Shown: positions 32,286 through 44,690, counted from the stretch's first letter. The stretch is DNA of 64,000 nucleotides from Massospora cicadina (GCA_022478985.1 JAKSZP010010621.1:1-64000); one strand, 5' to 3'. Translations and numbers: made by a program. The notes: generated from the sequence alone by a model not told the origin.

Positions 32286-35200
32286 ATGGGGGAAACCTTC
32301 ACTCTAGGGATGCTGAATATCGCCGGACTCAAGGCCTCCCCGTCCCAGGCTAGGAAACTGAGTTTTTTACAAAATAATTTACCTGTGGATATCCTAGCCA
32401 TCCAGGAAACCCACTGTCCACGAGGTTCCGAGGATGCTTGGAAAACAATGCTCCTACCATCCCTATCCTTTTGGTCAAAGCACTGTGGGGTGCTAATTCA
32501 GAAAAACAATTTTTTCAAATTTACATCTTCAGAAACATTCCTAAATGACTGAGTGCTCATTGTCACCTTCTCATGGGCCAATGTTACACACACAATCGTC
32601 AACATTTATGCCCCAAATGGTGCACAAGAGCGTCGGGAATTTTTCTCATTGGTCAAATCCCTCCCACTACCCCCTGATTCTTTCCTAATTGGTGACATGA
32701 ACTGTTGGCTAACCTCACCAATGGACCGGTGGCTGCCCTCACCCCACGCCCCATAGGGTCACATAGAACTACGCATTCTAAAAGCCACTCTTGGGTTAAT
32801 GGATGTGCTGCCATGACATGCCCCACTGCTCGAAAACATGACGTGTCCCCACATCCACAATGGCCAATTAAGGTCCATGACCCACATTGACCTTATTCTA
32901 GCGCTGGCGAAATTCCAACCCCACATCTCCCACTTCAAAACAACAAAAATGGAATTCTCCGACCACTGACTGGTCTCAATAACATACCACTTACCTGTCA
33001 CAGTTGCAAAGGCCCCACATTGGTGCAAAATCCGCCCCCAGAGCTTGCGTCGCCAGGATTTTCCATGTGGGTGGAAGAGGCAACTTTGGCAAAATCATTT
33101 GTTGCACCGTTTTGCGCGGACCCCATTTCCACATGGGCAACTTTCAAAAAGACACCATCCACCACTATCGCCATCTCTCATCCAGACGCTCATGAGCCAC
33201 ATTGGCGGTTATATTGCACGCGCTGGCGGAATTGGCCCACTTGGAGTCCAACATTCCAGCCTCAGGATATAGCCCTGCATGGGGCCAGAAGTGGGCGGAG
33301 GCAGCAGCCCACCTCAACGCACTTGAAAGGCAACACAAACATTGGGTTTGTGTCCAATACAGGGCCACACGCATCACTAAAGGCGACAAGTGCACCGCAT
33401 ACTTCTTCAAAAAATTTTTTGCACCACGCCAGAGCGTGGCCTGCACACAGGTGTGAAGATCGGATAATTCCATCGTGGAAACACTGGCCAAAGTGGTAAT
33501 CAAAATGCAAAGATATTACTCCGAGTTATACAAGCTGAACCAATTCAGCCAGCCAAAATGGCAGAGTTTCTCAACAGAGCTCATATCCACACCATTTTCT
33601 GATACCCGGAAATAATGAATTTAATTACTCTGAACGAATTATGGATTACCATTCGCGGTGCGCCAAACTGAAAATGCCCAGGCCCAGATGGCATTCCATA
33701 TGAGTTCTACAAAAAATATTTTAAATATATATCCCCATTGCTGCTAGCCTCACTCAACCAAAGCCTGTTGGAAATGTGCCTCCTACCAGGAGGACATGAG
33801 GCTTTTACAGTCACACTCTTCAAGAAAGGGGATAGGCTAGACTTAGCCAACTGGCACCCCATTTCTCTAACAAACACAGACACCAAAATTTTTACAAAAA
33901 TTATGGCTAACCGTTTAGGGACTGTAGCATCTGCCACCATCTCTCCAGAACAATTCGGTTTCATCCCCAGAAGGTCAATTTGGGATAACGTGCACTCTGT
34001 GGCTAATGTGTGTCAGTCCACAGCCTCTGGGGCACTTGAATTCTTGGACCAACAAAAGGCCTATGATAGAGTAAACTGGGAATACCTTAGGGCCTGCCTC
34101 CAACAATTCCGCCTACCTCCCCGCTTCATTAACTGGGTGATGCTACTCACAGAATCTGCAACAATGGCTGTGCGCGGCCCAGGTTTCCTAACGGAAGTAG
34201 TCCATCCTCAAAGGGGCCTGCGACAAGGGGACCCCCTGAGCCCACTCTTATACAACTTCAGCCTTGACCCACTACTGCGAAATGCGAATGCCTAACTCAC
34301 TGGGGTCCATGTGCCAGGCCAAACCCCAGTCAAGATGATGGCATTTGCAGATGATTGCGTGGTGGGGGTGTCTAATAATAAAGATGCACGCGCGCTTGAA
34401 GCCCTCATCCAGGAATATTCCCGGGTAAGCAACGTGGCACTGAACGCCTCCAAAACTGAAATCATCCTCCTTGGTCGGTTTCAGAACTGCTGGGCCCCAG
34501 CAAGTAGTTCCCAACCCAGCCCAGCTGCTCGCCCAAGTCCACGCCTTACTAACTCAAAACACACCGCTCCACTGGTGCTCCCCTTTGTGCCGCGACCTAC
34601 CATAGGACCGGTACGCCATCTGGGCGTGTGGTTGGAGGCAGGAGGATACGCGTCAGCAGTAATGGAGGGCCATATACTGGACAACGTGACGAAGCGAATC
34701 GCCTCTCTCAGAGCCCACCCTACTACCCTCACTGGCAGGGTTGTTCTTGCCAACTCTATGCTCCTATCCAAAGTCTGGTTTGGAGCCCACGCCATCCCCT
34801 TCTCCCCAAGCTTCTTCAAATCCCTGTATGCTCTACTGCAAGGATGGCTTTGGTCAGGCCGCCCTCCACCAGTACAGCTAGAGGTCATGTTTGGCCCTCA
34901 TCATCATGGTGGCATGGGCCTACTTGACTTCAAAGCCCATGCCGCCAAGATCCTAGGCACCTGGATTGCGGCCGTCACTGCTCCTACACTCCCATCCCAA
35001 CACTGGTCCCGCGCGGCCCACTCCAACTTCTCCTGAGCCTTGGGCCTCAACAATCCATCAAACCCCCACTCCCTGATGAAATACCTCGCATCACACACAT
35101 TAGCCACAGGTCCCACGGGACCAAAACCCACTACAAACGAATCCTACTCTCCATGCGAAGCGCAGAGTGGAGAATTTGTATTAGTGGACATACAACCCGA

Positions 35201-35900
35201 AGAGGCCGCCCCTCTCCTCAGTTCACACAAGAGGTACAGGGGCTACCCATCCATGATGGCGTGATCCACATTCTGCCCCATGTCCTATCCAGAGTGGACT
35301 ACCTGGACATGATGGACATCCCTTATTCCACTGAGACCCAAAAGACTATCTGGAAATATGCACACCACCCTCTGTTGCAGCCTCAAGTCCGTTCCCATGT
35401 GTGGCGCTGCCTGAGGCGGGTGTATCGTACAGCTGAGTGCTCTAATGCTTTACACTCATCCTGTGTCGTGTGTGGCCAGTATGGAACGCTGTTTCACCGC
35501 CTGGAGAAGTGCCCCACCTCAAAAGTAATATGGCGCGAAGTCCAACGTCTGCTAGGCCAGGATCAAGCACATCCCTTCAGTCTGTCAAGAGATATGTTTG
35601 CTTCATCAATGGCCTCCCCCTCCCACCCTCCCTTCGTGCTCTGGTGGTTGCAATCGCCATGTGGACTATCCACACGATTGTCTTGGATGCCATCGCCGGA
35701 TCCATCCCCACCCTCCCTGAAGCTGTCCACAGATTCCGGTCTCATTTGGTGGATCACTTTCAAGCGTGGATGTTTGGATATCTCCCACCACGTCGCCGGC
35801 AGCTGGTCTCCTCCTGGTTCCCAGTCTGGTTCATCAAATCAGACCCCTTCCTCCACACGTGCTCAATAGTGGCTACGCCCCCTACACACGTTCCCTCCCC
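32286..35900 (+). pseudogene. LINE copy 1 ORF2: endonuclease and reverse transcriptase
   Basis: The N-terminal apurinic-type endonuclease shows LNIAGLK, AIQETHCPRG (catalytic Glu), VNIYAPNG, LIGDMNCW, HIDLILA and FSDH in order (32310-32970). The RT (about 33680-34500) shows KCPGPDGIPYEFYKK, FKKGDRLDLANW, LTNTDTKIFTKI, EQFGFIPRRS, LDQQKAYDRVNW, GLRQGDPLSP and the catalytic MAFADDCVVG (34339-34368). A C-X2-C-X7-H-X4-C motif, CVVCGQYGTLFHRLEKC (35468-35518), follows. Stops occur at 32550, 32757 and 32967, frameshifts near 33100-33200 and 35111. ORF2 nicks the target and reverse-transcribes the RNA. The catalytic residues I can see are intact, so decay is by frame. Confidence 0.88.
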
Positions 35901-35969
35901 CTTCCCATAAGTGGCGTTCCCGCTGGCAACAAGAGATAGCATCGCTTCTCTGGGGTGCCTCACCTGGTC

Positions 35970-36031
35970 TGAGTCATATTCAGAAGTGTCCGTCCCATGG
36001 TCAGCCTTCCCCGCAATAAATTTAAAATTTA
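35970..36031 (+). promoter_or_regulatory. LINE 3' tail shared with G elements
   Basis: It holds GTCCGTCCCATGGTCAGC (35987-36004), then AATAAATTTAAAATTT. The 18-base block differs by one base from that in G1 (10169) and by two from G2 (24022). In LINEs the 3' end is the recognition site for the RT, so the match suggests shared machinery. Confidence 0.7.
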
Positions 36032-36047
36032 AAATTAAGCCGCCTTA

Positions 36048-36274
36048 TCTTCCAACGTTCTCATACCCCTCAGGGTTAACGTCTGTGTGCATCTGGTACT
36101 TTATTTTGTGCCTATATAAAATTCTGGCTCACTGGCAGATATTGGTGGAACTCCTTTCTGGTTCCATATTTGTCACATCAGCAGCAGTGCCCAGGGCATT
36201 CTGGTTTGCTGTTCAGATGCTCTGGCATCTGGGCTGGCAGGCCAGTCTAATTCTTACTTGCTGTTCGCCTGACA
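36048..36274 (+). repeat. 3' LTR of element H, right part
   Basis: Continuation of the H 3' LTR after the LINE, matching 5' LTR positions from about 25921 to 26142 and ending GTTCGCCTGACA. GAATG follows at 36275-36279. Confidence 0.9.
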
Positions 36275-36279
36275 GAATG

Positions 36280-37201
36280 TTGACATTTTCTGGGAACCCT
36301 AGATTTTCAGTTAATTCATTTAAGCTTCCCTTCCCACAAATTACTCGTTGGTTTGCCGCTTGATTGTGATTCTTCTCCTCAGTTTTATGGTTGGTGCACG
36401 CTGGGATCTCAGTTTTCAAGGGTTGATGTTTTGATTAGTGATTGTACATGGATTTCTAAGGTTGGGACTTAGGAAATCCACTACAATGACAGTTGCAATC
36501 CCAATTTTTTGACTTGACTTAATTGTTGAGTTAATGCAATTTTGGGATAATGATAATTATTTATATTTCTGTTGTATTTCTGATAAATTTAGGTTCTTTC
36601 AATCTATCAGCGGGCAAGTGTCAGGATGCCAGCACTGTCAAGCCTTTCCAATGCTTAATTTATCACTAATTTATGGTGCTTTTGATGCGCTATTATTTAT
36701 CATGTGATGATATTTTCCCCCATTACTCACTTTGAAACTCTACATATTTTGGTTTGATCTCCAAAATAAAGCGCATTCACTTTATAATAGCATCTTTTTA
36801 AATTTTTTATTTACGTCTATTATATTTGGGGACATGGCGTGGTGGGTCAGGGAGGGGAGCCAACGTTCTGAAGCTGTGAGGTCAGTTGCACAACACATGC
36901 AAGCCATGACAGGGAAAGTACCAAAGAACCACAGGACATATCTGTGAGTACCTTGAATTCACCTCAGTTGGGGACCATAGGCTTCTGAGAGCAAGGGCAG
37001 GTTTGCAGCCTTATTGGCGCAGCACTGTGAATCCCGCCAGATGGTAGAGGCAAGCGGTGTGTTAAATTTCCTCTAAACTCAGCCAGGTCGGAGAGATATT
37101 TTGTGTATATGTATCACTTGGCACGTGATGTCTGGAACAACTAAACATGCCATAATTTGAACTTACCATTGGGTTATGTTTAAGCCATGTTTGTTTGCAT
37201 T
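36280..37201. other. unassigned segment between H and the solo LTR
   Basis: Mostly AT-rich with no retroelement domain seen. At 36826-36945 a short plus-strand frame reads GDMAWWVREGSQRSEAV and HMQAMTGKVPKNHRTYL, more GC-rich than its surroundings, and ends at TGTGAGTACC, which resembles a splice donor. It may be an exon remnant of a host gene, but I do not recognise it. Confidence 0.35.
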
Positions 37202-37938
37202 TGTAGGAATTCAGCTTATTAGTTCTTGCTGGTGATTATGCCGCTGGATACCACCAAGGTTTTAGTAAAATTGATAAAATAAAAACTACTAAAAACTTGG
37301 GCTTTATCAGGTTTTATTAGTAGTGTGATAAAAGAAAGGAAAACGATCCCCTCAATATCTGACTGATTTTATCAACTGTATCAAAGGTTGAGGGGATTCA
37401 CCAGTAAGTTTGGCACGGCTTGTTATCATCTATAACTTGGAAATATGAAAAAGCAGCCTATTGAAGCTCAGGATACTCGCTTTGTCTTGGCTGTACAACT
37501 GATGGGAAATTGACAGCTGGCATTATGTACCCATGTGGTAATGCCTTAATAAACTTAAGCCAATTCGCATCAGAGGAATTTATTTTACCTTAAGGACCCC
37601 TGCCACACCTATAAAAGGGGGTCCTTGAATAAGTGCATGAAGGGACCAGTGGTGGCTGGGGGAGTACCATTTGATAAACGCCCCAGGGTCTGCAGTGTGG
37701 TCAAAATAATCTGACTACTTGATTTTATGGTTGCTCAATTATTATTCAAAATTGTGTTACCCTGATTTGCAGGGTTCCACTGAGAATCAACCAGGGTCTT
37801 TTGGGTAATTCTATTGTTATTATTATTAAAATCGCTTTACGTTTATTACAAACTTGTAAATTGCTGAGATTTCCCCATTCCAGCTGATTTTAACTCTAGA
37901 CATTCTTCCTCTGCAGCTGAGAGGGCACTTGTATGACA
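37202..37938 (-). mobile_element. solo LTR (D/E type)
   Basis: A 737-bp LTR starting TGTAGGAATTCAGC and ending TTGTATGACA on the plus strand, flanked by perfect GCATT duplications (37197-37201, 37939-37943). It shares CTATAAAAGGGGGTCC and GGGTTCCACTGAGAATC with the LTR at 14777 and the D LTRs. No polypurine tract or internal region adjoins it. Confidence 0.85.
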
Positions 37939-37943
37939 GCATT

Positions 37944-38400
37944 CCAACGCAACCTATTCTTCCATATGTTTGAGGTGACTCTCCTCCAACGTAGTTTTGC
38001 ATATGTTAAGTTGACAAACAAGGTCTTGTGGACTTCGTTTGTTACAGCTTCATATTGTAAAAGTTTTCCTATGGTTGATGTATAATACTGCCAATTTATA
38101 CCCAATTCACTAATTTAGTTGAGCCTTAATTTTACTTATTACAAAAAGGAGTTGTTTTTTATTGTGGATCAGAACATGACCAGTCATTTAATTTTTTTAT
38201 AAACTTCTTTAATATCTCTGCCAATCCTGATTCCCCCAAATTTAATAATTTTTTTACTATTTAATGATGCTAGTGATGTCACAATAGGCGACATTGTTGC
38301 TTGATATGACAATAATATGGTAGACCATCATGTAGCTTACTTTGGTGAGATTTTTATACAGCTAAGAAAAACTACAGAGTACCAAAAGAGAATGTCTCAG
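37944..38400 (+). pseudogene. element J, part 4: RT end and RNase H remnant
   Basis: The frame reads YCQFIPN (RT connection), then LLFNDASDVTIGDIV and HHVAYFGEIFIQLRK (about 38255-38370), the start of a gypsy RNase H with its Asp in DASD. Two stops interrupt it. It continues the RT of J that ends near 24660, so about 13 kb of later DNA separates the two halves. The right side is cut by element E. Confidence 0.5.
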
Positions 38401-40516
38401 CATAAAAATTCTATTGACTGTCGTCAAAGTTCAAAAATGGCTTAAAGCTGAAAATTAGTGGAGAGGTTGAAAAATGAAAAGCTGGGCAAATATAGACTAC
38501 TTTTTTGAGTTAGAAAGCGTCAATATCTTTAGGCTGTGGATGGATATGGTGCCTCAGGGACCTTCGTGGCCCCATAAGATCAAGGTCTTTAACTGCCTTC
38601 TGGATCAACCTCCTGGTCAGCGCCCATATTGTACTGCATCATCCTTGTGACTGCAGCGGTGGGGGCCGCGCCTCTCATGATTTTGGAAGCAGGGATGGGA
38701 TTCTTGAAGGTGTTTCCAACATTTCTCGTACATGTGATGCTTCCTAATAAAATCTAAGTTTTGGCACTTTCAGAGTAAGGTTCCATTCATGCTGGTTTGA
38801 GAGTTAATTGGTCAAGGCTTGAATTGTGGACAGGAATGTTGGCTCGCTCGTCATCTTGAATCCTGACAATGCCCCCCTCAAGATCCTGCCAGATGGAGAT
38901 ATAGGACTGAGGAACAAGCCATGAACTTGATTTAAACCTGTCTTATGATTGAGGTTAGCAATGAAATACTATGAGTTAACCTTATGAATGATCTTATAAA
39001 GTATGGACCAAATAACATCAGGCTTATTCTGTTGACCTCCATGTTTATGGTGATAAAAGAGAACAAGGTCACCTAATTGAAAAATGGGTAAGGAGGGTCA
39101 GCCAAAATTAAACTGGGATGCCTCCCTTCCAGTGGTGGTGACAATGCCTTTCATGTTTAGGGCTTGAAGACAGGCAATTTCATTTGCTATGACCCTCATG
39201 GTTAAAATCAGAGTTCTCAGAAGCGAAGGTCTTGAGCAATGACTGAACGCTACTTGGGGAAGCTGGGGGCACGTCCATATAGAGCTTCAAATTGGTACAT
39301 CTTAATGACTCAGTGGTAGCTTATTCTATAGGCAAGCAAAGCTCTGGGTATATAATAATTCCAAAAAGCAGAATCAGATGCGACCATCTTCCAAAATAGA
39401 GACAAGGGTTCCATTAGCACGTTCTACTGCTCTATTGGTTGATAGTTTAAAAGCGGCGAAAGTTTGGTTAGTATTAAAAAGTGAAGTAAGTTCTGGAACT
39501 ATCTGTGAGGTGAAGCTTAACCCATTGTCCAAAAGTAAAGTTTGTGGGCATTCATGCTGTGTGAAAAAGGATTCAATAAGGTAGAGAGCCATGGCTTTTG
39601 TAGTGGCAGCTGGGACCAAAATCACTTTGATCCATTTGGTCAGATGGTCCACAGCTAAGAAGATATTTCTATTGCTGTTCATCCCAGTGGGAAGAGGGCC
39701 TAATATATCAATGCTAACGGCATTTAAGGGTCCTATTAGGGCAACAACTGAGTGTTGATATTGAGTACTGGCCCAATCTTGGAATCAGGAAGTCATACAA
39801 GCTTCCAGGACCTCTTAGATGGTTTCAATCATTTGGTCCCAGTAACATTGTGTCTTTAACCACTTGTGAGTCTTCTTAACTGCCCCATGTCCCACAATCA
39901 TATGACCCTCTAGGATAACGTCAGTTCATGAAGAAGGGCAGACCTAAGGGAGCCTTCTCTTATTGAATCTCTTGTATAGCATCCTGTCCTTGATCTGAGC
40001 GTCTCAGGTTATCTTTCAAAGCTCAGCTTGGAACTCAGAAGTTTCTAACTCTGATTCTTCAGGTCAACCAATAAGATTGTACAGTCAGTCTTCCTTGGGG
40101 GTCAAAATAGCCAGCATCAGCATCCTAGAGAGACCATTGGCATTCTGATATATTGCTTCTACAGGTTGGACTATATTGAAATCGTAGTTCTGCAGCTTTA
40201 GGGCCCATATGGATAACAGACCATCTGGGTCCTTCATTTGCTGTAACCATTAGAGTGAGTAATGGTCAGTGAAGATGATAAAGTAGATGTCATCGAGTTA
40301 GGGTTAGAATTGCTTGATTTCTAACAAGACATCCAAGCACACTTGTTCAGTAATGCTATAGTTCCATTTGACCTTGCTCAAAGTCTTGCTAAAATAAGCT
40401 TCCAGATGATTGACTAGATTTTCATTGTGTTGGGCCAGGATGGTCCAAAGGTGACATCACTTGCATTGATGATTAGCAAGAAAGGTTGATCAAAATTTGG
40501 GTGAACTAAAATTGGG
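38401..40516 (-). mobile_element. Ty3/gypsy element E, 3' part
   Basis: The minus-strand 3' LTR ends at 38868 (ATCCTGACA), followed by the polypurine tract (CCCCCCTC on the plus strand, 38872-38879). The LTR's left edge is not resolved. The internal part runs to 40516, where D begins. It belongs to the same broad group as D. The 5' half of E is not found on the other side of D. Confidence 0.7.
38900..40516 (-). pseudogene. integrase, RNase H and RT end of element E
   Basis: From right to left on the minus strand: the RNase H start HPNFDQPFLLIINASDVTFG (about 40450-40510), then a decayed RNase H, a weak integrase zinc region (about 39830) and the integrase core in an open frame at 39682-39374: FLAVDHLTKWIKVILVPA, PQTLLLDNGLSFTS (second Asp) and TNRAVERANGTLVSILE (catalytic Glu). 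The first Asp lies just upstream in broken sequence. The last 470 bp are the integrase C-terminus and 3' leader with many stops. Confidence 0.75.
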
Positions 40517-41286
40517 TGTTACATTTTAGGATTTTTTTTAGCTTGCTGGTGCTAATTAGGCCTAAACTCAAACAAATGGGGGGATTAAACTACTAATAAA
40601 AATAAAGATAAAAATAAATAACCACTAAAACTAAAAAGTTTTTTTTATAGTTTATCAAGGCCTTGAGGGAATAAGAAATGAACCCCCTAAAAATATGACC
40701 ATTTATTGATTTAACTGTATTGAGGGTCAAAGATAATTCAGTGGTAATTTTAAAACAGCTTGTTATGATCTGAATAAGGAAATATGCAAATTTGGCCTAT
40801 CAAAGCTCAGAAAACTCGCTTCACTTTGACTGAATGATGAATGGGGAGTTATTATTTGGCAAGACATACACGTGAGGTAATGATTTAATAAATTTCAGCC
40901 AATCCCTTTTGATAATTTTATTGCACCTTGGGGACCCCCACTAAGCTTATAAAAGGGTGTGGTCCCCACTTAGGTGCTTGAATGGAACTGTTTGTGGCTG
41001 GGGGAGAACCATTTGGTGGACACCCCAGAGTCTGCTGCGTGTCAGAGCAATCTAACTGCTTGATTTCATTTTAAAATGCCCATGAGGTATTTAAATAGTG
41101 TTACCTCAATTTGTGGGGTTCCACCAAGAATCGGCCAGGGTCTTTTGACCAATTAAATTGTTATTATCATTAAATAATTTGATCATATCATTATCGCAGA
41201 CTTGTAAATGTCTGACATTTCCCCTTTTCAGCTGATTTTGACCCACAACATTCTTATCTTGAATCTTGGAGGGCAAATGTCTGACA
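40517..41286 (-). repeat. 3' LTR of element D
   Basis: 770 bp on the plus strand from TGTTACATTTTAGG to AATGTCTGACA, followed by TAACCCCCTCAAGG, the polypurine tract of the minus-strand element. It resembles the solo LTR at 14777 in length and in blocks such as TGACATTTCCCCTTTTCAGC near the right end, which the D 5' LTR lacks. Confidence 0.85.
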
Positions 41287-43760
41287 TAACCCCCTCAAGG
41301 ATGTTGGGGGAGAATAGGGCTGTAGGAATCGGCCATGAACTTGGTTGATAGTAACTTCTGTAGCAAGGGATTTGATGGAGTACTCTTCTCCTCACTTGTA
41401 AGTGGCTACAAAAGGGTCTTTTCAATTAGAACAGAGTTTCTCCCTTCTAGGGGTGATACAATTGTGGTCATAAAGCACCAAGTCAGATACTTGGAAGGAA
41501 GGAAGGAAGAGGGGGCTGGATCTCATTAGCAACTTGACCCTCTTTTGTGACAGCTTTGGCCAAATTAGGCATAGCCTCTGATTGTAACTGAATGATGTGC
41601 TGAGCCAACTTATTCATGGCTTGCTCATGGTCAGTTCTATCAGTAAAAAAGTCTTTGACCAATAATGCTGGCACCTCGGGTTCCCATCCATATAACACAT
41701 GGAAAGGAGACATCTTAAGGATCCAGTGGTAAATGATACAGTAGGCCATGAGGGCACTTGGTAAGTACTGATACCAGTGAAGGGGGTCTGAAGTGGCCAT
41801 TTTTCGTAATATAGAGACCAGGGTCACATTGTCTCTTTCCACGGTACCATTAATAAAAGGGTTGTATGGGGCAGAAAAGAGCTGTTGCATGCCTATGGAG
41901 GTTGCGAAAATATTCACCTCTTGGGAGGTGAAGTTTTAACCATTATCACAGAGCAGAACTTGGGGGCAACCATGTCAAGCAAAGATATACTGGCGGAGAA
42001 AGTGGCTGTGGCTTTGTCCGTCTGATCTGAGATAGCCACAGCCTCAACCCATTTGGTAAAGTGATCAATCCCTACCAAGATATATCAATTTACACCCATA
42101 GTTTGTGGTAGAGGGCCAATCACATCAAGACTTATAGTGTGGAAAGTCTGTTGAGGGGTGTTAGTTGATATTGATACTAGGTTTTAAAGCTGGATTGCTT
42201 TTTGCATGTCAGAAAGGCATTCAAGACTTTGATGATGGTCTCCATGATTCCCTCCCAATAGTAGCGTTCTTTTACCCACTCATAGGTTTTCCGCACTCCG
42301 CTATTCCCTAGGAGGGCATGAGACTCCATAATGACAGGTACTCGCTCTGAGGGTCAGAGGTAGGATAACCAGTTCACCCCTACTTTCTTGTATAGATTGC
42401 CATTATCCACCTTTGTGTTACAAAAATGTTAAACTAGAATTTTCTGGACTGGTTTGTCCTCATCCTCCCAAGCATCAGGGGTCATTAAGAGATAATGTAG
42501 CCGCTTTGCTTTACTATTAACTAAGTGAAGGATGGGCAGCTGAATCAACCCATCAACATTCATATGGCTCATCCCATCTCGGTGAACAATGGTCATATCA
42601 TAGTGATGATGCTCTAAAGCCCAGCGTGCCAACCGCCCAGTGGGATCTTTCATATTTTGTAACCACTATAAAGAGGCGTGGTCAGTAAACACTTTAAAAG
42701 AAGTCCCATATAAGAAAGGACGGTATATATAACAGCAAGCAAGACGGCCAGGCATTCCATCTCAGTGACGCTATAGTTGCGTTCTGCCTTATAGAGCATC
42801 TTGCTGAAATATGAACTTGGTGATCAACCCCGTGCACATCTAATTAAGCCAAGATAGCTCCAACTGCATAATAAGAGGCATCAGTAAACAGTATGAAGGG
42901 TTTACTATAGTCAGGGTGTCTAGGATTGGCCGTTGCTGAAGCAGCTTTTTAGCATTTCAAAAACAGCTTGTTGTTCCGCTCCCCAATGGAAAGGGGTGTT
43001 TTTAGTTAAAAGGCGTACAAGGGGCTCACTGAGCTGAGCAAATTTGGTGATTAATTTATGGTAGTACCCCATCATTCAAAAGAATACCTGGATATTGCAG
43101 AGGGTTTTGGGGGCAGGCATCTTGAATATCGCCTCAACCTTATCATGAAGAGGCTGGATCCCATTTGAAGAGATGGCGTGGCCCAGGAAGTCCAACTTCT
43201 TTTGGAAGAATGTACATTTGGAGGGCTTCAGCTTAATGTGAGAGGCCCGCAAGTGTTGGAAAACTTCCTTTAAATGAGAAAGGTGCTAATTGAATGTTCA
43301 GGAGAAATCGGTAATATTGTCAAGATATACAATTATGCAACTGAGCTTCAGATCCTGCAAGATGTGCTCCATGGCTCGCTGAAAAGATGCAGACGTGTTG
43401 CACAACCCTTAGGGTAGTCAGGTATCTTGGAAGAGACCCTCGCTGCAGATAAGCACGCACTTTTCCTGGTCTTGCAGAGAAAGGCCCATCTGCCAGTATC
43501 CGCTAGCCAAGTCCATGGCGGATTAATTTGGACCCAGAGAGTTGGGCCAGAGCGATATCAATTCACAGGATTGGGTAGCTGTCCTTCTTGGGTAGGTTAT
43601 TCAGCTTGCGGTAGTCCATAACTACCCAATGCCCACCATTTTTCTTTTATAGTTATAATGGAGATGACTAAAGCTTTGAGAAGGCACCAATAGCCCCGCG
43701 TCCAGTAACTGTTTAGGATCCGTCCTCATCTGGAGCTCCTCAACTTTTAAATTCTGATAA
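41287..43760 (-). pseudogene. RT, RNase H and integrase of element D
   Basis: Read leftwards: RT with YLDN at the YxDD position (43316-43327, second Asp changed to Asn), KPSKCTFFQKKLDFLGHA, and MMGYYHKLI. RNase H (about 42960-42430) includes TDASYYAVGAILA and ends GRLARWALEHHHYDMTIVHR. Integrase: the zinc region and core (about 42300-41930) are decayed. The C-terminal half is an open frame at 41917-41483 with LFSAPYNPFINGTVERDN (catalytic Glu), MATSDPLHWYQYLPSALMAY and NLAKAVTKEGQVANE. The 3' leader (41287-41480) follows. Confidence 0.8.
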
Positions 43761-44690
43761 GGCTTGGATCAAATAGGCTTGGAATCACAAACATCAATGG
43801 TGTGGCACCAGCCCTTCATATGCCCATAGTCAGTATTGGATTTGGAAAAAATATCACTATATGACTCCAATATAGAATGAACTTTATTAAGCTCAGCGGG
43901 AGTTAGATCATCAAAAATCTTAACGTTGGGCAAAGCACATATCATATGGTCAGTGGGTAGTCCCATATTTACCATAGCCCCAATATAATGGACTTGGTGG
44001 ATGTCCTCAATTAAGATCAACAGGGTTTTTTCAATCTAAAGATGTTTCTTTACAACCATGTCCTTGTTAGTGAGATTCCCCAGAAGAATATTAATAGGTC
44101 GCTGATAAGCAGGGTCTAAGATACCTGACAATACCTGAGGTTCTAAAGGGCTTATTCCATCAATGCTTATTAAGTGCAGGAGGCAGTTGCGGGGGATTTG
44201 CATAGTAATTTTGGTGTCTATCATCTTTTGTTCACACGCTTTAACTACTACCTCCTCTGACGCATACAATGGAATGCCCTCTGAAGCATCCACAGAGTCA
44301 GGCAGCTTGTTTGTATTTCTTCCTGAAGTGGTATAAGTAAGGGTGAGGGCGGATGAAGGGTCCTCAACTATGTATGTATATTCCTTCTTCTTAGGCTCAT
44401 CAGTTGTAAAGACTAAAGGAACTTTGTAATTTAAAATGGAGAGAAATCCCTGTTTCATATCAATGATTCCTTCATACTCAATCATGAATTGAGTGCCAAA
44501 GAGTAGGTCATATGTATTATTGGTTAATAATACTGCGGGGGCAGCTAGTAGGAGTTTTTTAATTTGTATGGGTAGAGAAGAGTAGGCTCCAATAGCACGC
44601 GTATTGTTAGGCCCTGCAGTCCCATACTCTTGTGAATAGTCCAGGTCAGGCGCCAACTTAATTTTATTGATGAGTTTTGATGAGACCACG
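43761..44690 (-). pseudogene. protease C-terminus and RT linker of element D
   Basis: The open frame 44689-44036 carries protease blocks KLAPDLDYSQEYGTAGPNN, NNTYDLLFGTQFMIEYEG and SALTLTYTTSGRNTNKLP, then a linker ending with LLGNLTNKDMVVKKHL. The frame 44020-43769 continues as LTPAELNKVHSILESYSDIF, the lead-in to RT. The protease active site lies just beyond 44690 and is interrupted by element C; it resumes at 51262. A comparison with element B (SALPIHYT) shows the deletion point in B. Confidence 0.8.

Larger units (their letters stand above)
30773..36031 (+). mobile_element. full-length LINE copy 1
   Basis: A 5259-bp non-LTR retrotransposon inserted in the H 3' LTR and flanked by a 16-bp duplication, AAATTAAGCCGCCTTA (30757-30772 and 36032-36047). 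It has a 93-bp 5' leader, ORF1 (30866-32119), a 166-bp spacer, ORF2 with endonuclease and RT (32286 to about 35900) and an AT-rich 3' end with AATAAA. The layout suits a fungal ORF1/ORF2 LINE of the Tad/jockey-like group; the clade is inferred. A second copy starts at 59126. One stop in ORF1 and several stops and frameshifts in ORF2 make it inactive. Confidence 0.92.
24989..36274 (+). mobile_element. Chromodomain Ty3/gypsy retrotransposon H, lacking gag, with a LINE in its 3' LTR
   Basis: Plus-strand chromovirus bounded by LTRs starting TGTAAGTCCTG and ending CGCCTGACA, with GAATG duplicated on both sides (24984-24988, 36275-36279). The 3' LTR is split by a full-length LINE (30773-36031). The internal region (26143-29842, 3.7 kb) encodes protease, RT, RNase H, integrase and a C-terminal chromodomain. 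Only about 240 bp lie between the 5' LTR and the protease and contain no knuckle, so gag is missing. A standard TGG primer-binding site is not seen behind the 5' LTR. Frameshifts in RT and integrase show that this copy is inactive. Confidence 0.9.

Noticed and set aside
33165..33510. Minus-strand frames within LINE ORF2
   Set aside because: Antisense shadows of ORF2 in a GC-richer region.
34481..34888. 135-codon minus-strand frame conserved in both LINE copies
   Set aside because: Conservation follows from the plus-strand RT frame in both copies; no start context or domain is seen.
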